A stretch of DNA of 62,033 nucleotides, taken from NCBI GenBank assembly GCA_948444795.1, contig CAOJUX010000004.1, forward strand, positions 1 through 62,033, written 5' to 3'. A program made the translations under genes and the position numbers. Source of the DNA: an uncultured Erysipelotrichaceae bacterium (GTDB lineage: Bacteria; Bacillota_I; Bacilli_A; RF39; UBA660). Positions within the stretch are counted from its first letter, which is position 1, and every line of letters begins with the position of its first letter. Under the pieces are notes generated by a model. It saw only the letters and a list, made by a program, of their open reading frames with translations, searched no databases and had not been told where the DNA came from. Positions 17,015-25,423 of this stretch are shown here, one piece after another.

Positions 17015-17668
17015 ATGAAAACTATTTTTTTAATAGAAGATAATATGAATATAAAAAAAGGTTTAGATTATTTATTTTATCAAAATGATTTTTTGCTTTT
17101 GTATGCTAAGGACTTAAAAGAAGCAACTTTGTATATAACTTCCAAAAAATTTGATTTAATTCTTTTGGATGTTTCTTTGCCTGATGGGAATGGTTTTTCT
17201 TTTTATAAAGAAAATAAAGCAATAATAAATGTTCCTGTAATATTTTTGACTGCAAAGGATATGGAAGATGATATTGTTAAAGGACTTGAACTTGGTGCTG
17301 TAGACTATATAATTAAGCCTTTTAGAAATAGGGAGTTATTGCTTCGTATTAATAATGCTTTAAAATACAGTAATTATATAGGCGATATGATTAAAATTAA
17401 AAATATTTGTGTTTATAAAGATAGTATGAGAGTTATAAAAGATGGTATAGAAGTTCCTCTTACTTATTTAGAATATAAAATATTTTATATGCTTATAGAA
17501 AATATAGGAAGAGTAGTAATGCGAGAGGCTATTATTGATAAAATATGGAATAATGAAGAATTTATAAATGATAATACTTTAACTGTTTATATAAAAAGAA
17601 TAAGAAAAAAAGTAGGAGATAATATAATTAAAACTATTAAAGGAATTGGATATAGAGTTGATAGATGA
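17015..17668 (+). CDS. OmpR-family response regulator
   Basis: 217 residues. The receiver domain has acidic pocket E8/D9, phospho-acceptor D52 in LILLDVSLPDGNG, and IIKPF with the conserved lysine. The C-terminal winged helix has LTYLEYKIFYMLIEN and the ending VGDNIIKTIKGIGYRVDR. It starts 54 bases after the permease with its own AGGAG site and overlaps the kinase start. The paired TAGTCAC repeats upstream of the transporter are its likely target. Confidence 0.93.
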   Translation: MKTIFLIEDNMNIKKGLDYLFYQNDFLLLYAKDLKEATLYITSKKFDLILLDVSLPDGNGFSFYKENKAIINVPVIFLTAKDMEDDIVKGLELGAVDYIIKPFRNRELLLRINNALKYSNYIGDMIKIKNICVYKDSMRVIKDGIEVPLTYLEYKIFYMLIENIGRVVMREAIIDKIWNNEEFINDNTLTVYIKRIRKKVGDNIIKTIKGIGYRVDR

Positions 17669-18867
17669 TGAAAAAAGATTATAAAAAAATAATATTGATA
17701 ATTTTATTAATGTGTATAGTTTTTAGTATATTAAGTTTTATACAAACTAAATATTTATATAATAATTATAAAAAAAGTGTTAATAACTTTGTATATGGTT
17801 TAATAGATGTTATTAAAAGTAATTATAAAGATATTACAGAAGAAGAAATTATAGAAATATTAAATAATAAAAATGGAAAATATATAGAGAATTTAGAAAA
17901 GTATGGTATATATGAAGATTCATCTATTGTATATAAAATGGTAGATAATTATCATGTTCATATATTCTTAAATATTTTATTTACTATGTTAATTATAATA
18001 ATATTTATTATTTTTTTCTTTATATATTTTATAAGAAGAGAAAAAGTGATTAGGGAAATAATTAATTATATGAAAGAGCTTAATCAAAGAAATTATAAAC
18101 TTTCTATAAAAGATAATGGTGAAGGAGAAATATCTATATTACGTAATGAAGTTTATAAAACTACAGTAATGCTTAGAGAAGAAAGTGAGAATTTAAAAAA
18201 AGAGAAAGTGATGCTTAAAGAGTCTATATCAGATATTTCTCATCAATTAAAAACACCTTTGACTTCTATTCTTATCATGCTTGATAATATCATTGATAAT
18301 CCTAATATGGAAGAAGATGTTAAATTAGATTTTATTAAAGATGTTCAAAATCAAGTAGAAAATATTAATTTTTTGATTGTTAATTTATTAAAGATATCTC
18401 GTTTTGATGCTGATGTAGTAAATTTTAAAAAAGAAAATATTAATGTTTTAAAATTAATTAATGATGCTGTTAATAATGTTAAAGTAATTAAAAAAAATAT
18501 TAATATAAAATTTTTTTGTAGTAATTATGTTTCATTTATAGGAGACTATCACTGGGAGTTAGAAGCAATAACTAATATATTAAAAAATTCTTTAGAACAT
18601 TCTAAAGATAATGGTATTATTAAAATAGAGGTTGTTGATAATAATATATATACTAAGATAAAAATTATAGATGAAGGAGTTGGTATGACCAAAAAGGATT
18701 TACAAAATATTTTTAAAAGATTTTATAAAGGCGATAATAGTAATAGGGATAGTATTGGTATTGGTCTTTCTATTGCTAAAAAAATAATAGAAAAAGATAA
18801 AGGATTTATTAAAGTTGATTCCAAGAAAGGAATTGGAACTGTTTTCGAAATACGTTATATGAAGTGA
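17665..18867 (+). CDS. Membrane histidine kinase
   Basis: 400 residues. Helices at about 6-27 and 97-121 enclose an extracellular region of about 70 residues, longer than the short loop of BceS-type kinases. The H box is ISDISHQLKTPLTSI with H193, followed by the N box (NILKNSLEHS), G1 (IIDEGVGM) and G2 (SIGIGLSIAKKI). It pairs with the response regulator, whose stop overlaps its ATG. It probably senses envelope stress, alone or through the permease. The stop codon is TGA. Confidence 0.92.
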   Translation: MMKKDYKKIILIILLMCIVFSILSFIQTKYLYNNYKKSVNNFVYGLIDVIKSNYKDITEEEIIEILNNKNGKYIENLEKYGIYEDSSIVYKMVDNYHVHIFLNILFTMLIIIIFIIFFFIYFIRREKVIREIINYMKELNQRNYKLSIKDNGEGEISILRNEVYKTTVMLREESENLKKEKVMLKESISDISHQLKTPLTSILIMLDNIIDNPNMEEDVKLDFIKDVQNQVENINFLIVNLLKISRFDADVVNFKKENINVLKLINDAVNNVKVIKKNINIKFFCSNYVSFIGDYHWELEAITNILKNSLEHSKDNGIIKIEVVDNNIYTKIKIIDEGVGMTKKDLQNIFKRFYKGDNSNRDSIGIGLSIAKKIIEKDKGFIKVDSKKGIGTVFEIRYMK

Positions 18868-18874
18868 ATAATTT

Positions 18875-19192
18875 TTATAAAATAATTTCTATAATTTGTT
18901 TGAATAAAATTTTATCTTGATTTTGAAGAGTGATTTTTTTGTGAATAGAATCTATTTTCAAAATAGAGGAAGTAATAATGTTTATATACCCATTTTTGTA
19001 AATTTTTAAAGTAATTTCTATTTGTTCATAAAAAGCTTCTATTAATTTATCTTCGATTTCTTGTTGTTGTTCTAAAGAAAGAATAGGTTTTTTAATTTTG
19101 TTTTTTTCGTATAAAATAGAATCAATTACTTTTTGGTTAGAAATTAGGCTTTCAAATGGAGTCCATTTTATCATTTCTCTATCTTTATTCAT
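18875..19192 (-). CDS. YolD-like protein
   Basis: 105 residues with the YolD signature DREMIKWTPFESL near the N-terminus, followed by an EQQQEIEDKL helix and beta strands. YolD proteins are encoded next to Y-family polymerases in Firmicutes and form SOS-regulated pairs. Here the start overlaps the polymerase stop by 8 bases. It converges on the histidine kinase gene. Confidence 0.85.
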   Translation of the reverse strand: MNKDREMIKWTPFESLISNQKVIDSILYEKNKIKKPILSLEQQQEIEDKLIEAFYEQIEITLKIYKNGYINIITSSILKIDSIHKKITLQNQDKILFKQIIEIIL

Positions 19193-20438
19193 AATGCCCT
19201 CCTATTTTTTTATTTCGTTCTATAATGGTAGAATCTTTCAGCAAACTAGAAGCTCTTAAGATACTATTTTTCCCATATTTTATTTTTAATTTATCAATGG
19301 TTGTGTTTATTTCTTGCTTCTTTTTTAAAAATTCATAATTTTCAAATAAATTAAGTTGGATACCATTTTGTTTGGTAAGATTACTTAAATTAATACTTAT
19401 TTTCCGAATTGGTAAATTTTCATAATAACGATCAAATATTAAAAAACAAACTTTTTTTATAATTTCTTCTGAATTAGTTGGAACTTCTATCTTAATATGA
19501 TGATAAAATCCGTCTTTTATGATTTTAGAATAATTAATACCAAGTCCTATAATAGAAGTTTCATAATTATTTTCACGAAGACGTGTTGTTAGCACATCGA
19601 CCATTTCTTCTATAATAAGTTTTGTATTATTTTTATAATAGTCTTTAAATAAAACTTGACTATGACTAAATGATTTATATTTTTTAAGCTTTGTAAATTC
19701 GGAAATGCAAGAAGTATCAATTCCGTTAGCATGATTCCATAGCTCTATTCCTATAATTCCAAATTTATCTTTCAATTTATTTTTATTGTATAAAGCTAAA
19801 TCACGAACGCTAAAAATATTTAAATCATTTAAACGTTTTTCCATTCTTGAACCAATCCCCCACATTTTAGATAGGGGAGCAATATTCCAAAGCTTTGTTT
19901 TAATATCATTTTTTGTCCATTTGGCAATACAATTTTCATTATGTTTTGCTTCTATATCCATAGAAACTTTGGCAAGAAGCATGTTGGGACCAATTCCACA
20001 AGTGGCAGTAAGACCAGTACGGTTTTTTATAGTATTTAGAATATCTAAGGCTAGTTCATAGTCTGATTTTTTATATAAAGATAAGTAATCAGTTATATCT
20101 AGAAAACATTCATCTATAGAATAAATATGTAAATCATTTTTAGCTACATAATCTAAATAAATGCTTACCACTTCTTTAGATTTTTCAATATAAAGCTTCA
20201 TTCTAGGGTTTACAATGGTATATTTTATATTTTTGGGAATTTCATAAAGCCTTATTCTTCCTTTTATTCCTTTCTTTTTTAAAAAAGGAGTCACAGCAAG
20301 AGTAATAGCGCCGTTTCCTTGATTTTTGTTTGTAACTACTAAAGGGGTTGTAAAAGGATTAAGCCCTCGAATTACACATTCACAAGATGCAAAAAAGCTT
20401 TTTAAATCTATACATAAAAAATGTCTTTCCTTTTCCAT
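19185..20438 (-). CDS. Y-family translesion DNA polymerase, UvrX type
   Basis: The 417-residue protein copies past DNA damage. FLCIDLKSFFASCECV has the first catalytic aspartate, and YSIDECFLDIT has the second acidic pair. A helix-hairpin-helix region (APLSKMWGIGSRMEKRL) and a little-finger domain follow. The ATG at 20438 is used because GGGGG lies just upstream and the family starts with this strand; the longer frame lacks support. It forms a damage-response unit with YolD under a LexA-like box. Confidence 0.93.
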   Translation of the reverse strand: MEKERHFLCIDLKSFFASCECVIRGLNPFTTPLVVTNKNQGNGAITLAVTPFLKKKGIKGRIRLYEIPKNIKYTIVNPRMKLYIEKSKEVVSIYLDYVAKNDLHIYSIDECFLDITDYLSLYKKSDYELALDILNTIKNRTGLTATCGIGPNMLLAKVSMDIEAKHNENCIAKWTKNDIKTKLWNIAPLSKMWGIGSRMEKRLNDLNIFSVRDLALYNKNKLKDKFGIIGIELWNHANGIDTSCISEFTKLKKYKSFSHSQVLFKDYYKNNTKLIIEEMVDVLTTRLRENNYETSIIGLGINYSKIIKDGFYHHIKIEVPTNSEEIIKKVCFLIFDRYYENLPIRKISINLSNLTKQNGIQLNLFENYEFLKKKQEINTTIDKLKIKYGKNSILRASSLLKDSTIIERNKKIGGHYE

Positions 20439-20447
20439 ATTTTCCCC

Positions 20448-20461
20448 CGAATATTTGTTTG
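20448..20461 (-). promoter_or_regulatory. LexA (SOS) box before the polymerase
   Basis: CGAATATTTGTTTG matches the Firmicute consensus CGAACATATGTTCG at 11 of 14 positions. It lies between the -10 element and the ATG and overlaps the ribosome binding site. Confidence 0.65.
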
Positions 20462-20466
20462 TATAA

Positions 20467-20495
20467 ATTATAGAAAAAATTAAATAATAATTCAA
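20467..20495 (-). promoter_or_regulatory. Promoter of the polymerase-YolD operon
   Basis: On the minus strand TTGAAT, 17 bases, then TATAAT. The LexA box begins just downstream, near the expected transcription start. Confidence 0.75.
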
Positions 20496-20516
20496 CTGGT
20501 AAGTTTTACCTTATAC

Positions 20517-20545
20517 TTGACTTTTTCAGAAATTATTATTAAAAT
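20517..20545 (+). promoter_or_regulatory. Promoter of the gene at 20569
   Basis: TTGACT, 17 bases, TAAAAT, divergent from the SOS promoter. Confidence 0.6.
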
Positions 20546-20568
20546 ATCAACTTATTAAGGGGAATAAT

Positions 20569-21567
20569 ATGGAAAAGTTTATAAAATTAACAAATGAAAT
20601 GAAAGAAATTGAAAATAAAAGAAGAGAGTTTATTAATGAAATGGAGAAACTCGAAAAAGAAAATCAAGAAGTTAAAAATGCTCAGCTAGATGAAAAAATA
20701 TGGGCTTTGGAAATAGAAATAAATGATTTAGATAATATTTATGAAGAATTAAGTAAAGAAAGAGCATTTTCTTATAAAGAATTTTATGATGATAAGACAA
20801 ATACAGATTTTACTTGGATTAGAAGATGGCCTAATTTAGGAACTTTGAAATTATATTTAAACCAAGTGGATTCTAAGTTTCCTTTATACGATTATGGTAA
20901 TTTTAGTGCTTTTGAACTTGCAGAAATTATTAAATATATTTATCAATTTCAAACTAGAGATAAATGTTCTATATTAACTCTTGGTACAGATTCTATGGAT
21001 AAAGATATACCAAATTCTTTATTTGGAACAAATCCTCATCTATATTTTGCAATAGGCACCGATAAAAGCTTAGAATCAGTTTTAGATTATAATGGAAAAT
21101 TTTATAATAGTCCAAATTTATATAATAAAATATATTTAGATTTATTGGGAAAAGGTGCAGTATTTATTGATTTAGATTTAGATCCTAATAATTCACTTGG
21201 AATAAAATGTTTAACTGGTAGTACTTTTGATGATGAGAATATGATTAATTATTTTGATAATGCTACAACATCTTATGTGAAATTTGGAGTAAGTAAGTAT
21301 AAACAAATATTTTCTAGTAATATAGATCCTAATAAGATATTATATTTTACTTCAATTTTAGATTTTAAAGTATCAAATACTATTTTTAATATATTAGTTA
21401 GTATTGTTATTTATAAAAGAAATAATGGAATAATAGAATTTACTGAGGAAGATTATAATCATATATTTAATGTATTATATGGTAAGAAAGTTTCTATTAA
21501 AGAAGATGTAGAGAAAGATTTTAAAAGAGAACTTATATATATCCCAAATGCTATAACAAAAAGATAA
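20569..21567 (+). CDS. Coiled-coil hypothetical protein
   Basis: 332 residues, not recognised. Residues 1-65 form a charged coiled coil with many Glu/Lys. The rest is an alpha/beta domain with DFTWIRRWPNLGTLKLYLN and a strand pair around LLGKGAVFIDLDLDPNN. No signal peptide or membrane segment is seen. It has its own promoter and an AAGGGGA site. It may be co-expressed with the membrane protein at 21614, 46 bases away. Confidence 0.6.
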   Translation: MEKFIKLTNEMKEIENKRREFINEMEKLEKENQEVKNAQLDEKIWALEIEINDLDNIYEELSKERAFSYKEFYDDKTNTDFTWIRRWPNLGTLKLYLNQVDSKFPLYDYGNFSAFELAEIIKYIYQFQTRDKCSILTLGTDSMDKDIPNSLFGTNPHLYFAIGTDKSLESVLDYNGKFYNSPNLYNKIYLDLLGKGAVFIDLDLDPNNSLGIKCLTGSTFDDENMINYFDNATTSYVKFGVSKYKQIFSSNIDPNKILYFTSILDFKVSNTIFNILVSIVIYKRNNGIIEFTEEDYNHIFNVLYGKKVSIKEDVEKDFKRELIYIPNAITKR

Positions 21568-21613
21568 TAATAAGATGAATTTTGGTTAGACTACTTAAAA
21601 AGAGAGTGGTTTA

Positions 21614-22276
21614 ATGAATAAAAAAAAATTTGCTCAGGGTCTAAGTTTTTATAAAATATTTCTTTTTTTTGTACTTGGTAGTATTTTTGGGTGTTTCTTT
21701 GAAGAAATCCAATGGTTTGTTCAAAATAAGTATTGGACTTGTAGACATGATTTGTTATATGGCCCGTTTAGTACTTTATATGGTTTTGGATTGATTATAT
21801 TTTTAATTATTTTAGAACCCAAAAGTAAATATAGAGGAATTTTTAAAACTTTTATATATGCATTTTTTATTGGAGGTATTTTAGAGTATTTAGCAGCGGT
21901 TTTAACTAATAAATTTTTTAATATTCAATTTTGGGATTATTCTAATATGTTTCTTAATATTAAGGGAAAAACTACAATTCCAATTATGATTATTTGGGGT
22001 ATTATGGGAGTTATTTTATTAAAAATAATATATCCTTTTATTTCTAGATGGATAGAAGCTATACCTATAAAAATAGGGGTTATATTATCTAATATATTAA
22101 TTATATTTTTGGCATTTGATATGTTTCTTTCCTATACTGTATTTGCTAGAATGATTTATAGAAATAATGGAACTGCTCCTTTAACTTTTATTGGAAAATT
22201 TTATGATGAAAAGTATAATGATGATTACATGTATAATAAATACCCTATATTGAAAGATAAAGTAAAAAAACAATAA
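21614..22276 (+). CDS. CmpB-like multi-pass membrane protein
   Basis: 220 residues with about five membrane helices (15-33, 58-77, 84-105, 126-149, 156-180). The helix-loop signatures GSIFGCFFEE, DLLYGPFSTLYGFG and FWDYSNMFLNIKGK, plus WGIMGVIL, match the ABC_trans_CmpB/putative ABC permease family common in Firmicutes. Its function is not established, and no ATPase is adjacent. Confidence 0.75.
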   Translation: MNKKKFAQGLSFYKIFLFFVLGSIFGCFFEEIQWFVQNKYWTCRHDLLYGPFSTLYGFGLIIFLIILEPKSKYRGIFKTFIYAFFIGGILEYLAAVLTNKFFNIQFWDYSNMFLNIKGKTTIPIMIIWGIMGVILLKIIYPFISRWIEAIPIKIGVILSNILIIFLAFDMFLSYTVFARMIYRNNGTAPLTFIGKFYDEKYNDDYMYNKYPILKDKVKKQ

Positions 22277-22400
22277 TTTCTTATATACTGGTTTAAAATA
22301 AATTTTAGCCTTAAAAAAATAATTTTTAAACCAATAATATGATTATATTATTTAATGTGTTATAATTATTCGGTGACTTTTTAAATGAGGGGAGAAATTT

Positions 22401-22664
22401 ATGACTAAGCAAGTATTTTGGACTAAGGCGGTACTAGAGGCATTTATTTCTGAAGGGAATTTAAATCCTCGGCAAGAGTTTATTATAAGAACTAGAGTTT
22501 TAGGATATACAATACCACGGCAAGCTGAAGAGTTACATTTAAGTGTTGATCAAGTAAATAAAGATATAGCAGCTTTAAAAAAACTATATGATGCAACACA
22601 GAAACATAGTGATATTTTACCGCCAAGGTGTAAGAATAAAAAGGAGTTAAACAAGCAGGTTTAG
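22401..22664 (+). CDS. Small sigma-70 region 4-like HTH protein
   Basis: 87 residues. LNPRQEFIIRTRVLGYTIPRQAEELHLSVDQVNKDIAAL reads as a sigma region 4 or LuxR-like helix-turn-helix, followed by a basic tail. No other sigma domain is present. It is a single gene after GGGGAGA. Probably a DNA-binding regulator; targets are unknown. Confidence 0.65.
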   Translation: MTKQVFWTKAVLEAFISEGNLNPRQEFIIRTRVLGYTIPRQAEELHLSVDQVNKDIAALKKLYDATQKHSDILPPRCKNKKELNKQV

Positions 22665-22783
22665 CTTTTAAAAAATTAATATTACAGTTTTTTTATATTT
22701 TTGATACATTTAAAAGACATAAATATTACAATTTTGATGGCTTTTTTTATGCCATAATATAAGTGTGTTAAGGAGGTAAAAGA

Positions 22784-23002
22784 ATGAGAAGTAGGGTTAA
22801 GTGGTTTAATGATACTAAAGGATTTGGTTTTATTGAATATAATCCTGGAGAAGATATATTTGTTCATTATTCAGCTATAAAAGCTGATGGATATAAAACA
22901 TTATCTAATGGCCAAGAAGTTATATTTAATTTAATTAATACAGATAAAGGTTATCAAGCACAAAACGTTGAAACTGTTAAAGAATATTCTGAAATGAAAT
23001 AA
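22784..23002 (+). CDS. Cold-shock protein
   Basis: 72 residues, one cold-shock domain. VKWFNDTKGFGFIEY contains RNP1, and EDIFVHYSAI contains RNP2. It binds single-stranded RNA and melts structures. The C-terminal tail (VETVKEYSEMK) is slightly longer than usual. AAGGAGG lies upstream and a strong terminator follows. Confidence 0.95.
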   Translation: MRSRVKWFNDTKGFGFIEYNPGEDIFVHYSAIKADGYKTLSNGQEVIFNLINTDKGYQAQNVETVKEYSEMK

Positions 23003-23004
23003 TT

Positions 23005-23031
23005 AGTAACAAAATTGTTTGTTACTTTTTT
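23005..23031 (+). terminator. Terminator of the cold-shock gene
   Basis: AGTAACAAA and TTTGTTACT form a 9-base stem followed by Ts. Confidence 0.9.
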
Positions 23032-23126
23032 TATTAAATATTTTGAAGTAATGTCTTTACTTAAAAATTATTTACATTTTAATAACCATTTGTTATAATT
23101 GTTTGTAGAATATGGGAGTGATTAGT

Positions 23127-24221
23127 ATGAAGGCATCAACACCAGAAGTAAATGCTTTACTAGATAAATTGTATAACTTAAGAGGAGAAGACTCTGTTGT
23201 TTTAGTAGCTATGGATCGTGAAAAAGAAAAAGCTGAGCAAACCAAAACTAGAACTACAAAAGAAAAGAAAGATTTACAAGAAAAAATTGAAGAGCTAGAA
23301 AAACAACATGATGAACTTGATTTACAAGGTGAAAAATTAGTTGAAGTTTTGTCTATGATTAATAGAGAAGATTATGCCACTGTTTTGGATAGGCTACATA
23401 TTGATTTTGATCCTCAAAGTATTGTTAATAAAATAAATAGAACATTACCTAATACTATTGATTCTGTAGTTTTAGAAACAAAAAAAGCTAATGAACAACT
23501 TGTCAAGGTAGAAGAAGAAATGAATAGTGCTATAACTACTATTGATGAACTTGGTATAAGACGTGATGCAGCACTTGCTAATCAAGAAAAATTAAATGAA
23601 TATTTTGAACTAGCTTTATCTAGTAAAATAAATATTACAAGAGATTCTATAACTGCTTTGTTAGAACAATTTAATTTTAATGAAGAAGAACAAAGAGAAG
23701 CAGCTAAAATTTTAATGTTCCCAGAAGACGCTTTATTTAGCTATAATGAAAAGTTGCAAAATTCTAGCAGAAATATAAGAAATACTAATATTTCTAAAGA
23801 AGAAGACTCTGTTAAAATAGTAGAAGAAGAACCTGTAAGGGTTGAGGTAAAAGAAGAAAATACAAAAGATGAAGTTATTAAATGTTTAGCTGATAATGGT
23901 ATTAATTATTTAGATTTTTCTGGTGAAGAATTAGATTATATAATAGATAATTTTAATAGAAATAAGTTAGAATATAATATTAATTTAATTAAAGAACTTA
24001 ATGTTGGATTAGATATTTTTGTTAATCATGCATTTTTGCTTTTAGATGAAAAATTAGAAGATAAAATAAGAGTTTTGTTAGAAATTGGTAAAGAACCTGT
24101 TGATATTTATTTAAATCCAAGTATTTTAGAAAAATATAATATATCTGAATTAAATGAAGCGATTAATAAATTAAAATCTAATGGTATGGATCCTAAAAAT
24201 GTTCCACTTATGGCTTATTAG
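23127..24221 (+). CDS. Coiled-coil protein, first gene of a lineage-specific operon
   Basis: 364 residues, not recognised. Residues 30-80 and 120-160 form coiled coils rich in Lys and Glu. Near 215-245 is an acidic linker, and the last 115 residues are a helical domain (ELDYIIDNFNRNKLEYNINL, IKELNVGLDIFVNHAF) whose pattern returns in the gene at 25075. The ATG at 23127 follows GGGAGTG; the ATG at 23112 is upstream of that site. Twelve bases separate it from the next gene. It may form a complex with the next two products. Confidence 0.6.
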   Translation: MKASTPEVNALLDKLYNLRGEDSVVLVAMDREKEKAEQTKTRTTKEKKDLQEKIEELEKQHDELDLQGEKLVEVLSMINREDYATVLDRLHIDFDPQSIVNKINRTLPNTIDSVVLETKKANEQLVKVEEEMNSAITTIDELGIRRDAALANQEKLNEYFELALSSKINITRDSITALLEQFNFNEEEQREAAKILMFPEDALFSYNEKLQNSSRNIRNTNISKEEDSVKIVEEEPVRVEVKEENTKDEVIKCLADNGINYLDFSGEELDYIIDNFNRNKLEYNINLIKELNVGLDIFVNHAFLLLDEKLEDKIRVLLEIGKEPVDIYLNPSILEKYNISELNEAINKLKSNGMDPKNVPLMAY

Positions 24222-24233
24222 GAGGCAATAAAT

Positions 24234-25073
24234 ATGAATGTAATGGATGTTATTAATAAATTAAAATCTGTAAATTTACTTAGTAATGATGATATGCAAA
24301 CGTTTTCTGATTCTTTTAGTAAATTTGGTATAAGTATTTTATTATTAAATGATCTTGATAAGTTTAATGCAATTATCGATTTACTTGTTAGTAATAATAT
24401 ATCTATAAAAAAAAGTAATGGAGCTTATGATTTAAGAATATTTAGTGTTTCTTATAATGATATATCAAATATAATAGAGAAATTTAAAAATCTTGATGAA
24501 CTTGATTTTTTGAGGCAAAATATAGAATATATATCAAAAACTAGCGATATAAATAAAATAATTCAAAATATGAGTATTTATAAAAGTGCTGGTAAAGAAT
24601 TTAAAAATGGTGATGTTTATGATTTAGCATTATTATTAAAAGAAGATGGAAAAGAAGAGATAAAAAATCCTGTTTCTGATGAGGCAATAATAACAAGTGA
24701 TAGTGCTTTTCTGATATCACTTAATGAATATTTAAAAAAATATTTGAATGATTCTTCTATTGTTGATAAATTAGCTAGTGATATTGTTTCTAGTGGAAGC
24801 GTAAATATGGAACTTGATTTAATATTGCAAAAAGTTGAAAATAAAATAAGTGAAGAATTTTTGTTTCCAGTTAATGATGGTTGGAAGATAGTTATTAATA
24901 AACAAGAAATAAATTCTTTCCAAAATGCCAAAAAAACTATTGAATCTTTAACAAAATTAAATATTCCAATATCTTATAATGATGCATTATTGTTAATATT
25001 ATTTTATGATTCTAGTATTTCTTTAAATACATTGGATGAAATCTTAAATAGTAATTTATTAGGAGGTGCTTAA
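24234..25073 (+). CDS. Helical protein, second gene of the lineage-specific operon
   Basis: 279 residues, not recognised. It is made almost wholly of amphipathic helices (DVINKLKSVNLLSNDDMQTF, DISNIIEKFKNLDELDFLRQ) with no membrane segment. Its own AGGAGG site overlaps the end of the first gene, and the next gene's site lies inside its last codons, so the three are translationally linked. Confidence 0.55.
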   Translation: MNVMDVINKLKSVNLLSNDDMQTFSDSFSKFGISILLLNDLDKFNAIIDLLVSNNISIKKSNGAYDLRIFSVSYNDISNIIEKFKNLDELDFLRQNIEYISKTSDINKIIQNMSIYKSAGKEFKNGDVYDLALLLKEDGKEEIKNPVSDEAIITSDSAFLISLNEYLKKYLNDSSIVDKLASDIVSSGSVNMELDLILQKVENKISEEFLFPVNDGWKIVINKQEINSFQNAKKTIESLTKLNIPISYNDALLLILFYDSSISLNTLDEILNSNLLGGA

Positions 25074-25074
25074 A

Positions 25075-25362
25075 ATGGATTATTTAAATAATTATGGATT
25101 TGATAATCTAGAAATAGAAGAATTTTCTTCAAATGTGCCAGATACACTACTTAATGCCTTACATAATTCATATCGTTTAGTAGAAGCAAATATAAAGTTT
25201 TTAATTAGTTTAGGAATAAAAAATTATAAAGATATTTTTAAAAATTATTATGATATGTTTTTAATTGATAATAGTAATTTTGCTAATATCTTTAATCAAT
25301 ATGATCAACAAGATTTAGTTAGTAAGTTAGAACAAAATATTGAAATTATTGAATTTTTGTAA
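25075..25362 (+). CDS. Small helical protein, third gene of the lineage-specific operon
   Basis: 95 residues. NSYRLVEANIKFLISLGIKN repeats the pattern of the C-terminal domain of the first gene. The ATG lies 7 bases after AGGAGGTG, one base after the previous stop; the alternative upstream TTG is unlikely. A terminator follows directly. Confidence 0.6.
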   Translation: MDYLNNYGFDNLEIEEFSSNVPDTLLNALHNSYRLVEANIKFLISLGIKNYKDIFKNYYDMFLIDNSNFANIFNQYDQQDLVSKLEQNIEIIEFL

Positions 25363-25385
25363 GAAGTCTTTACTTCTTTTTTTGT
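25361..25385 (+). terminator. Terminator of the three-gene operon
   Basis: AAGAAGT, CTTT, ACTTCTT then a T run. Confidence 0.85.
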
Positions 25386-25423
25386 GTATTAAATGATATA
25401 ATATACTTTGTTAGGATGATTAT

